Shown here in pieces: positions 1 to 8,307 of a stretch of DNA of 36,262 nt. The stretch covers positions 1-36,262 of the forward strand of contig JAIXMF010000119.1 in the NCBI GenBank assembly GCA_025201365.1, in the 5' to 3' direction. The DNA comes from Syncephalis plumigaleata (Eukaryota; Zoopagomycota; Zoopagomycetes; Zoopagales; Piptocephalidaceae). The position numbers were made by a program, and so were the translations under genes. Numbering within the stretch: position 1 is the stretch's first letter; each line of letters starts with the position of its first letter. The notes under the pieces are model-generated. The model saw only the letters and a program-made list of their open reading frames with translations. It was not told the DNA's origin and searched no databases.

Positions 1-436
1 ATACAGTCAATCCACCGTGTTATATTTTTATATTTATGATTCTACACGATAATGCTTGCTTCCCACGTCTTATCCTAATGCGACACTTGCTATTGTTTAC
101 AGAATGTCTACGATTAATGAATGGGTAAATTCTCGATTGTCTCGATAGTCTGTCGACTTGAATAATTCCAAAAATGTCTGCACTGGGTCCATCTCCATTG
201 CACCACGATAGATTGTCATAGATTCGGCTTTGCTATTCTACAAGTTCATTCCCAACCTGGACATTATAAAAAGGCCATCGTTCATCGGCATGAAGAGGAC
301 TTATCATCACACACAACCAACAATATCAGCTCTCTTGTCTAGTCAACTGTTTATACAATATTGCAGCTACATAAGCTAAAAACACTGTCTCATAATCAAC
401 ACCAGCCGATCAGCCTACCAACTAATTAATATCAAC
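1..436 (+). other. Intergenic and 5' region of the small secreted protein gene
   Basis: No gene is seen in bases 1-436. It holds the promoter of the small secreted protein gene, with a TATA box at 265-272 and a probable transcribed leader from about 295 to 436. The ATG at 437 follows an A-rich context. Confidence 0.6.
265..272 (+). promoter_or_regulatory. TATA box of the small secreted protein gene
   Basis: The sequence TATAAAAA lies 165 bases before the ATG at 437. It implies a start site near 295-300 and a leader of about 135 bases. Similar TATA boxes precede the other secreted-protein genes here, while the housekeeping genes show none as clear. Confidence 0.6.
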
Positions 437-625
437 ATGAAGTTCTCCACTGTCATCTTCGCTGCTGCCGCCATCCTCATTGCCGCCGCTTCCGCCGAGG
501 CTCGTCCTGGTTTCACCAAGCCACCCACTGCTGGTACCTCCTGCGCTGCCGGAACTCCACCAACTGGCGGTCTTACCTGTCAACCAAGCGGTGATGGCAC
601 TGGCAACTGGACCTGGCGCTACTAG
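437..625 (+). CDS. Small secreted protein, 62 residues, unknown function
   Basis: This single-exon gene encodes 62 residues. Residues 1-22 are a classical signal peptide: Lys at position 2, a hydrophobic Ala/Ile/Leu core, and a probable cleavage after SAEA. The mature peptide of about 40 residues is rich in Pro, Gly and Thr, has only two cysteines (one disulfide possible), and ends in an aromatic-rich tail, GNWTWRY, with an N-W-T glycosylation sequon. A TATA box upstream and an AATAAA signal 116 bases after the stop frame it as a real transcription unit. I do not recognise a family. It could be a small cell-wall or effector-like protein; that is inference from size and secretion only. Confidence 0.75.
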   Translation: MKFSTVIFAAAAILIAAASAEARPGFTKPPTAGTSCAAGTPPTGGLTCQPSGDGTGNWTWRY

Positions 626-740
626 ATTTAATCTGCATTGGCAGATTGATCATAGCAGTTTATTGAAGAATATCTGACATGCCTCATTACTTTGACTAAT
701 CGAGTCTGGTCCTATATACATATACACATATACATCTTGT

Positions 741-746
741 AATAAA
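741..746 (+). terminator. Poly(A) signal of the small secreted protein gene
   Basis: AATAAA, 116 bases after the stop codon at 625, within an A+T-rich 3' region. Confidence 0.5.
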
Positions 747-1140
747 CTGCATTGATATATTCAAACTATATATATACTACGATGTCAAATTATCACATTG
801 ATAAGTTGCTCTAATTATCCAATATGTTCAAATATACATCAATATTGAGCTAAACTAAATCTATTGTATTCTATTGTATTCGTTTAATGCTCATATGAAT
901 GAGCTACAATAAATGAACAGATAGATCGTGTCACTCGATGCTAATGTTAATGTCTATCGATGTGCATGTCCCATATTACAAATGATCAATGCTTCATGTG
1001 CCACCATTGAAGGGTATGACGTCGGAACTGAATTGACAACCATTGTTGCGTCAGCACTTGTTTCCTCCATTCATCCAGTACTTGTCCGATCACTACAACC
1101 ACCACCACCACAACAACAACAACCACACTTGTTATTCACA
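747..1140. other. Intergenic region upstream of PRE3
   Basis: About 390 bases hold no separate gene. The reading frame of PRE3 exon 1 is open upstream as far as a GTG near 928, but the conserved protein starts at the ATG at 1141, so the extension is read as leader. A CA-rich tract (CCACCACCACCACAACAA) lies at about 1100-1120. Confidence 0.5.
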
Positions 1141-2146
1141 ATGACTACGGTACTTAAGGCAGGCGAGGTTGATCTTGGTGTAAGTATGACGCCGTAGCTA
1201 TATGCTACTTGCACTAGTATTCCTGTATATTGATGACAATCGTGTCTTGTAGACCACCATCATGGCGGTAGAATTTGAAGGCGGTGTCATTGTCGCTGCC
1301 GATTCTCGTACCACGACTGGTGCTTATATTGCCAATCGAGTTACGGACAAACTTACAAAGGTGCACGATCGCATCTACTGCTGTCGATCGGGCTCGGCTG
1401 CCGATACACAGGCTGTAGCCGATATCGTTCACTACTATTTGCAACTATTCAGGTAATGCGCTAGATCAAAACAATCTCGCTAAATAGCCACACGTTATTA
1501 ACTGCTCGACGACTGTTTGGTATAGCGTGCAGCATGGCGAGGTACCAACAACGAAAGTAGCCGCATCGCTCTTCCAAGAACTATGCTACAAGAATAAGGA
1601 TAATCTAAGCGCTGGTATTATTGTTGCTGGATGGGATGCGCAACATGGCGGTCAAGTATACGGCATTCCTTTGGGTGGCTCGCTACACCGTCAACCATTC
1701 GCAATTGGCGGTAATATACATGATGCTTAATACTATTATTAATGAGCGCTAATAGCAACGATCTGCATAATACACATATACACATATACACGTATATATG
1801 CACATATAGGTTCCGGATCTACCTACATCTACGGTTATTGTGATTCCGCCTACAGGGAGAATATGTCGCGTGATGAATGCGTTGAATTCACCAAGAATGG
1901 CAAGTGTTTTACGCTCTACTATACTCTGTATTATTCATTACTAATCTCTGTCAAATAAATAGCCGTTGCATTGGCTATGGCACGCGATGGATCATCGGGC
2001 GGTGTGATTCGACTTGCTATTATCACGAAGGAGGGCGTTGAGCGATTATTTATAGCGGGCAACGATCTTCCCCGTAAGTATATGTCATCGTGTTCATACA
2101 AGTAGACGCTGACCATACTTCACGATTAGAGCACTATGAAGGATAA
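1141..2146 (+). CDS. PRE3: 20S proteasome catalytic subunit beta1 (caspase-like)
   Basis: Six exons (1141-1179, 1253-1452, 1526-1710, 1810-1899, 1963-2073, 2130-2146) give 213 residues. The short propeptide [13 protein letters not shown] ends in Gly before the catalytic Thr. Mature Thr1, Asp17 and Lys33 are present ([26 protein letters not shown]). Arg45 in the [11 protein letters not shown] block is the beta1 signature linked to cleavage after acidic residues. Such subunits self-process and sit in the inner beta ring of the 20S core in nucleus and cytosol, degrading ubiquitinated proteins. The length fits the family. Exon 1 is tiny and ends exactly at the processing Gly. Intron 4 (1900-1962) begins with GC rather than GT (GCAAGT...ATAG). 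The start is chosen by homology, although the frame is open further upstream. Confidence 0.95.
1900..1962 (+). other. GC-AG intron in PRE3
   Basis: This 63-base intron starts GCAAGT and ends AATAG, with CTAAT as a likely branch site. Splicing there joins Asn to Ala and keeps the conserved beta1 sequence in frame. The nearest GT would break the alignment. GC-AG introns are a minor class of normal U2 introns. Confidence 0.7.
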
Positions 2147-2243
2147 TTCAACATTTGTGTATCAAGTCTATCCGATGAAAGGCATTGGCAGTAACTGCGT
2201 TCTATTTAGCAATGCGTAAAAGGCCATTTATCAATTGAATAGC

Positions 2244-2249
2244 AATAAA
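2244..2249 (+). terminator. Poly(A) signal of PRE3
   Basis: AATAAA, 98 bases after the PRE3 stop. The next gene converges from the other strand and ends at 2346. Confidence 0.5.
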
Positions 2250-2345
2250 GCTGGTAGCCATAGGCTTTCTTTTTCACGTAACATTCTTTTAAACGTGTTT
2301 GTTTATAGTTTATAAAATAAGGGAAACCTCATGAGATTTGCTCGT

Positions 2346-3001
2346 TTATTGTTTTGGCTCCTTGAAGTTTTCTGGATCCTGAGGTATTGAACAAATATAT
2401 ACATATACATGTACGTATATGATCAATTATTATAGAGATTAGACGCATTTCATGACAATAGTAGTAGCACACTTCTTACCGTGTATTGCTTGGCCCATAG
2501 CATCGATGGAATAAATCCACGTGGTGGAGTATGTCGCCACTAGTTAATACATATGATAAACAAACGAATAATTAGCTCACGTATTATTTATATATATGCA
2601 CATATATATGTGTATGTATATTGTAGATCCACCATAGGAGTTCATTCTACTTACTTCACGTTCTGCCGAGTAACGCCAGATCAAAGTAGTGATGCCAGCC
2701 ACGCCCAAACCGACAATGAACGTGTTACGCTTCCAGTTGGTTGGATTCACCCACCAACCACCTGCTGGTGACCTGTAGAAGACAAGTGTACGAAAGGAGT
2801 GTTAGCTATCGGTGTATACAGCCGTAGATACGGCTCTGTATTTTGTTTTGTTTATATTATCGAGTACAACTTACCATACTTGTTTAGGATAGGGATAACG
2901 CGGACCTGCACCCTAGATGAACGTGAGTAGGCCGTCCAGTCAACGTCATTAGCACGACAAACACTTTTGCACACTTGATCTAGTCCGTTCGTACATACCA
3001 T
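2346..3001 (-). CDS. Small single-pass membrane protein, probable mitochondrial complex I accessory subunit
   Basis: Five exons on the minus strand (2999-3001, 2875-2912, 2655-2772, 2480-2539, 2346-2378) encode 83 residues. The first exon is only the ATG. The protein has an N-terminal block PRYPYPKQVWSPAGGWW, one transmembrane helix at about residues 31-48, then SAEREWRHTPPRGF and a polar tail. From memory this pattern (aromatic/Pro/Gly head, one helix, AEREWRH-like segment) resembles small fungal accessory subunits of NADH:ubiquinone oxidoreductase. I am not certain which one, so no symbol is given. It lies tail to tail with PRE3. Alternatives are another small inner-membrane protein of similar size. 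All four introns are GT-AG and the model closes in frame, so the gene itself is well supported. Confidence 0.7.
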
Positions 3002-3271
3002 GATACACTATCGCTATTTGATAGAATAGAAATGGAATATGAAAAAGTAAATGGGAAGTAATAGTGAAAAGAAAGAGCACGAATAAAAGTTACGCGATTG
3101 TCCACACACACACATACATTATTAACTAATTTATATTACACTGCATTACATTCTGTTAATACAATTATCATTGATGGTACATGTGTACATGCATGGTATA
3201 GGCAAGTTAATGAGATTTATTCACCTAAGCAAAAGACGAATAGTAAAATAGTAGACGATGATGCTAATCAT

Positions 3272-4928
3272 TTAAGCATTCATGTAGCTGGCCTTGTCAA
3301 TTGTCTCGGGCATTTCAGTAATGCTGACTTCAAATCGACCTTGTACCTTGTCCAATGTCGCTGCATCTTCCTCGCTAGCTACGAAAGTAATGGCCAAACC
3401 CTTGGTACCGAAACGACCAGCACGACCAACCTAATCATCATCATCATCATCATTATCATCATTAGTAAACACGTAATAGAACGAGATTGCTCATTTCACT
3501 TACTCGATGCAAATAGGTATCAGGTCCGTCTGGCATATCGTAATTGAATACAATGTTAACACGTTCAATATCGATACCACGTCCAAATACATCGGTGGCA
3601 ACCATGATACGCTTTCTAAAGTCTTTGAATGCCTCGTAACGAGCAATACGCTCCTTTTGTGGCATTCTACCGTGGATGCAAATGCTAGGGAAGTTGGACT
3701 CTACGAGCAATTTGTTCAAGCCATTGGCACGCTCGACTGACTTGACGAAAATGACGATCTGGTTGAATTCGAGCTCGTCGAGCAAGTTGCTCAGCTTAAG
3801 GTTCTTCTCGTCTTCTTGTAGTTTAACGTAATGTTGCTGCAAACCGTGCAATGTCAATTTCGACTCGGCATCTACGTAAACCTCAGCTGGCTAATGATAA
3901 TACAACGCAATAACGTTAGAATGAAGCGAGAGTGTATACCGTATTGGATTAACATGGTAAGAAGATGATATACTTACATTGTTCATGAATCGTTTGCAAA
4001 TCTGACGTGTTTCCTCGCTTAGTGTAGCGCTATACATCATCACTTGTTTGTGATGAGGTGTAGCACGGAAGATCTCCTGAATGTCACGACGCATATCTAG
4101 CAGTATATAGTAAGTGGGAGTTATGTATGGTTAATATATAGGTATGAATCTCGTTATAGACATGAATCAACCTACCTAATTGATCGAGCATCTTGTCGCA
4201 TTCATCTAGAATGAAATGCTTCAAGTTACCAACGCGCAACGACTTGTCCTTGATCAACGCCAATATACGACCTGGCGTGCCAACAACAATATGTGGGGTT
4301 TTCGCCTTGTCGCGCAATGCATCTTGATCTTCGCGAATAGGTACACCGCCGTAGAAGACACTGATGCGTGCCTCTGGCAGATACTTGCTAAAACGATTGT
4401 ATTCATTACGAATTTGGAAGGCCAACTCGCGTGTATGGCACAAAACCAATACACCAACTTCATCGACCGAGGTATCCACTTGTTGCAAGGAAGCAAGGAC
4501 GAACACGGCAGTCTTGCCCATACCCGACTTGGCCTGGCAGATGACGTCCATACCGATGATGGCCTGAGGAATACATTCCTGTTGGACTATAAGCGATAAT
4601 TGCGTCAATTTAAATGATTAATCTCGCGTTTATCAATTATTATAACGCGTGCAGTAGTAGTAGTCTCCTTACCTTCACTTGGATGTTCAAAACCGCAATC
4701 GACAATTGATCGCAACAATTCTGGCTTCAGTAGGAAATCACGGAAACCGGTGGAGTGGATACCGACGTAGCTTCCCTTCTTGTCTGCTTCACCTCCCGTC
4801 TCACCGGATACGCCATTGCCTGCGGTGGTCGCATCGGTTCCAGGTGCGGCAGCCACGGCATCGGCCGTCTCGGTACGGATTGCCTCGACTTCGTCAAAGT
4901 CCAAAAGTTCTTCTGTATGATCAGCCAT
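3272..4928 (-). CDS. SUB2: DECD-box ATP-dependent RNA helicase, mRNA export and splicing (UAP56/Sub2)
   Basis: Five exons (4673-4928, 4176-4586, 3978-4096, 3504-3890, 3272-3430) encode 443 residues, the normal length. Walker A is AKSGMGKT at residues 104-111. The Walker B motif is DECD at 213-216, the hallmark of UAP56/Sub2. SAT lies in exon 3, the ARGID-like segment reads GRGIDIE, and motif VI is [10 protein letters not shown] at 390-399, split by intron 4. The N-terminal half of exon 1 is a variable acidic and Ala-rich leader. Family knowledge: it loads on pre-mRNA during spliceosome assembly and, within TREX, hands mRNA to export factors in the nucleus. It is divergently arranged with TIM44, about 1.2 kb apart. 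Confidence 0.96.
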
Positions 4929-6151
4929 GATGCTTTACTTTAATGGCAAGTCAATATAAAGATAATCAATTGTAAGTGAATGCTAGATGGGTTTTACCAC
5001 ATAGTGGTAGTGGTAGTAGCAGTAGTTCAGTGTGTAAGCAGGATTGTCATCGCTGATATGTTGCTGCTACTGTCGCCGCCATCATCGTTATATTTCAGTT
5101 ATATCATCGTTATTAGATGCTATTTATCCATAATTGCAATCGAAAATGACTACAACGGTAACTGTCTCGTGTATAGGTTGACGTAGTGCAAGTCCTAATC
5201 TACACGCGGCCAACAGTGGAACAGGACGTGTTTATGCGTATAGAACACGTACACACGCACGCATATATATATATATACGTATACATGTATATATGACCAT
5301 TGTAACGACGGCAATAACCGAAAGTATCGCCCGTCATTCAGGATCGACACGCGTCATCTAGATCGCGTTCTACGGGTGTAGTAGTAGCATATGTGCATCG
5401 CACAAGCATGGATCCAAGGTGCATCTTTTTCTCGTTTCTCTTCCAGTGTGTTCATTGCTCTAGCGAGACCACACTCAAGAAAGACGTCGCAAACATAGAT
5501 AACAATAGAAAAGAATAGAAAAATGATCGTCTTCTATGACACGCGCGCGTGTGTGTGTATATGCTCCTTTATCCCTCTCTGTTGCAGTGCACCGAATAAC
5601 GCGTGATGGCGACGAAAGCGGCTGTTGCGAACGACATTGCTTGAACACTGCAGCGCATACCTATTATAAACGTGTGTGTTGATGCTTGTACGGTCCTTTC
5701 GACTTGACGAACAAAAGATAAACAGGCTAATCGGAAATATGACGACGACTATTCGACAACAAGGGAGTAACAGTGAAAATAGTGAGGGAAAGAGCAAAAT
5801 AGGAGAGAAATGGATGAATGGGTGGGTGAGTGTGAGTGAGAATGTGAGTGAGAGAAAGGAGAGAAAATAGACACACGCGCCACTGCCACTCAATCATTCA
5901 CCCTATTCATAACTGACGACACACACACATGCCTGTAATAATGAGTAATGAGAATAATATGATAGTTTCAATTAGTTTAACAGTTTTACCACGTACAATG
6001 TATTAAACCATTGCTTGTTAGACATTCGTTCGATCATTGAAATAACTAGATAACGATCATGATAATAGTCGGCTTTTTATGAACACACAAAAAAAGCAAA
6101 TCTACTACATATTATTTGTTTCTTTCACGCGTGTACAACGAATCTTTTAGT
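4929..6151. other. Divergent intergenic region between SUB2 and TIM44
   Basis: 1.2 kb with no convincing gene. It carries both promoters. I see low-complexity stretches: alternating TA near 5261-5295, a TG run near 5549-5558, and a purine-rich GAGTGAG tract near 5820-5866. The open frames here lack start context, conserved motifs or plausible splice partners. Confidence 0.5.
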
Positions 6152-8069
6152 ATGGCTACTCAACGACTTTTAACGCGTTCCCCCGCTGCTTCTTCGGTGT
6201 TTGGCACCGCTTCTGTCGCCAGATCAGCAATGCGATCTACTTCGTTGATTCGTCAAATGAATCAAGGTCAGGGACCTGCTTTGAGTGCAGCACCACGTCA
6301 TGCCTTCAATAGAGGACCAGCCACCATGGTGGTACGACATAAAAGTGCACTGGCACGTTTTATGGAATCTATTCGCGAGCAGGTCAAGGAGAATCAAGAG
6401 TTCCAACAAAATGTGAAACAACTACAAGATAAATCTTCGGAAATCGCAGAGTCAGAGTCAATGCGTAAAGCTCGCGAAGTATTGGATAAAGCCAAGGTAT
6501 TTGGAAGAATGATGTTTTACGAGTCACTCCCTAATACATATCTATTTGACAGGCGGATGCTAATGTTCGATCAGAGAAGCTGCGTAAAACGGTAGAAGAA
6601 GTGAAAAAGGGTGCCGATGTAGTAGGCGAGAAGGTGCGCTATGTAGCCAAGGAGATTGGCGATACAAAGTTTGCACAAGCTAGCAAGAAAACGGTAAGTT
6701 CATCATGATAAAGAAAGAAAGAGATGGTAATTACAGGATTAACTAATGAAACGATCATGCTTGTATAGATTAATAAAACGGCATCCGCAGTGGCTGATAC
6801 ACTCGATAAAACCACTGAACCCATTCGACAAAGTAAAGCGTACAAGGAAGTCAGTGGTCAAGTCAAGGATTATGTCGACGAGACGAGTTCACGTTATGGC
6901 GGCTACATTCCTAAGGAGCGACGACGTAAATCTATCTATGAGATTAGCGGACAGGATGCCTTGAGTGGACGTCGTACGGAAGCAAATGCCGAGTAAGTTG
7001 ATCTAGCATAGAATCATAGATGGAATGCGAGATGACTAACGTATAAAAAACGAACAATACCTAATAGAGCGGGTGAATCGGTTGTATTGCATAAGGATTC
7101 GGCTTGGAAGGAGAGTTGGAAGAAGTTTAAAGATAGCAATACTGTAATGCAAGGTACTTGGATATTCGATATAGCATCTTATGCTATACACATGCCACGT
7201 ATTTACACTAAGCATTATCCTATAGGAATATTTAATATAAAGCGCAATTATGACGATAGTGACAATGTTATGATTCAGTACACTCGCGCGATTACCGAAC
7301 GAGTATCCGATACATTTAGCTCTATATTCTCAGAGTCAGAGAATGCCGTGGCTATTGCCCACTTGAAAGCAACGCTAGATCCTAATTTCAACCTTGAAGT
7401 GTTTATGCGACAAGCACGAGAATTTATCATTCCCGAGGTTATCGATGCCTATCTACACGGTGACACGGACACGCTACGTCTATGGTGTTCTGAAGCGGTG
7501 AGTACGCTTTAATAGTGACGACTTTAGTAATAGTAGTCTAGGATCAATCACTAATAGTGTACATGATGATGATGATGATGATGATGATGACTGTGTAGAC
7601 ATTTAACGTATTGACAGCGGGTATCAAGGCACAAATACAGCAAGGATTAGTTAGTGACTCGAAGATTCTTGATCTACGTAATGTCGAGGTAATTTATTAG
7701 TATACATTATTTGTGTATCATTTGCGAATGACATCTAACGAATGCAATATATCTATCTATCATTTAGTTTATGTCGGCCAAATTACTCGAGAATGATATA
7801 CCCGTTATTGTTGTTTCCTTTAATACGCAAGAAATCCTATTGTTTAGAAACAAAAAGACCGGAGAACTAGTACATGGCAAAGAGGTAGGGAAATTAACTG
7901 GAATAAACAAAAAAAGATACGAATTACTCATTTTACATACTAGGATCATATCGAACGAGTTTACTACGCTTGCGTATTCACCAAGACCGAGGAAGATCTA
8001 CAGAACCCGATCACCGGCGGTTGGCGTATTATTGATATGGCCAAGCAAGGATCACGACCAACATGGTAG
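6152..8069 (+). CDS. TIM44: Mitochondrial import motor subunit Tim44
   Basis: Eight exons (6152-6496, 6553-6693, 6769-6992, 7068-7153, 7226-7497, 7599-7688, 7768-7884, 7944-8069) give 466 residues. The N terminus is an Arg/Ser/Ala-rich matrix presequence (MATQRLLTRSPAASS). A charged coiled-coil region follows from about residue 65, then the Tim44 C-terminal domain with SDTFSSIFSE and LDPNFNLEVFMRQ, ending GGWRIIDMAKQGSRPTW. Family knowledge: it tethers mtHsp70 to the TIM23 channel on the matrix face. Translation starts at the ATG at 6152; an upstream open frame has no ATG. The 72-base intron 4 (7154-7225) is in phase and stop-free. A Fanzor transposon begins only 124 bases after the stop. Confidence 0.95.
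7563..7590 (+). repeat. ATG/GAT trinucleotide microsatellite in TIM44 intron 5
   Basis: About nine tandem ATG units within the intron at 7498-7598, just upstream of its 3' splice site. Probably a neutral, length-variable tract. Confidence 0.8.
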
Positions 8070-8193
8070 TGTTAATTTAGTTACGTAAAAGAGAGCAGCA
8101 ATACATCAAGGAATAGGCACGCGCGCATATATATATATATGAGTGTGTACGTGTGCGTGTGTGTATGTAGACGTGCTATAGCACCATCAACTA

Positions 8194-8221
8194 CAGACTT
8201 TTTCCATCCAATTTGCGTAGT
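8194..8221 (+). repeat. Terminal inverted repeat, Fanzor 3' side
   Basis: Reads CAGACTTTTTCCATCCAATT and continues TGCGTAGT. It pairs with the reverse complement of 12449-12476, with mismatches at positions 4-5 and after GCG. The same end occurs at 23619 in the short relative. Confidence 0.85.
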
Positions 8222-8307
8222 TAGCCATTTGTTTTATGAATAAATAATAGTTATGATAATAACACTTACGTATTTTTAAGCGGAATAATTGGCGATAACC
8301 ACCGCGG
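8194..8307 (-). ncRNA. Candidate omega/fRNA scaffold at the 3' end of the Fanzor gene
   Basis: In described Fanzor and TnpB systems the guide-RNA scaffold overlaps the nuclease gene's 3' end and untranslated region and runs to the element end, with the guide copied from adjacent host DNA. Here that is the minus strand from the stop codon at 8308 through the terminal repeat at 8194, with the guide beyond 8193. The matching stretch is retained in the short relative at 23619-23726, including a conserved GTAAGTGTT word and the segment next to the repeat. I infer the RNA from position and conservation; no fold was computed. Its 5' end is unknown and may lie inside the coding region. Confidence 0.4.

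Noticed and set aside
928-1140. Upstream extension of PRE3 from a GTG near 928.
   Set aside because: The conserved beta1 propeptide begins at the ATG at 1141. The extension has no ATG and includes a CA-rich simple tract.
3098-3547. A 149-residue plus-strand open frame opposite SUB2.
   Set aside because: It is the antisense shadow of SUB2 exons plus an ATC/ATG microsatellite in SUB2 intron 4.
5534-5893. Open frames on both strands in the SUB2-TIM44 gap.
   Set aside because: They arise from purine/pyrimidine-rich low-complexity sequence, with no splice partners or recognisable motifs.
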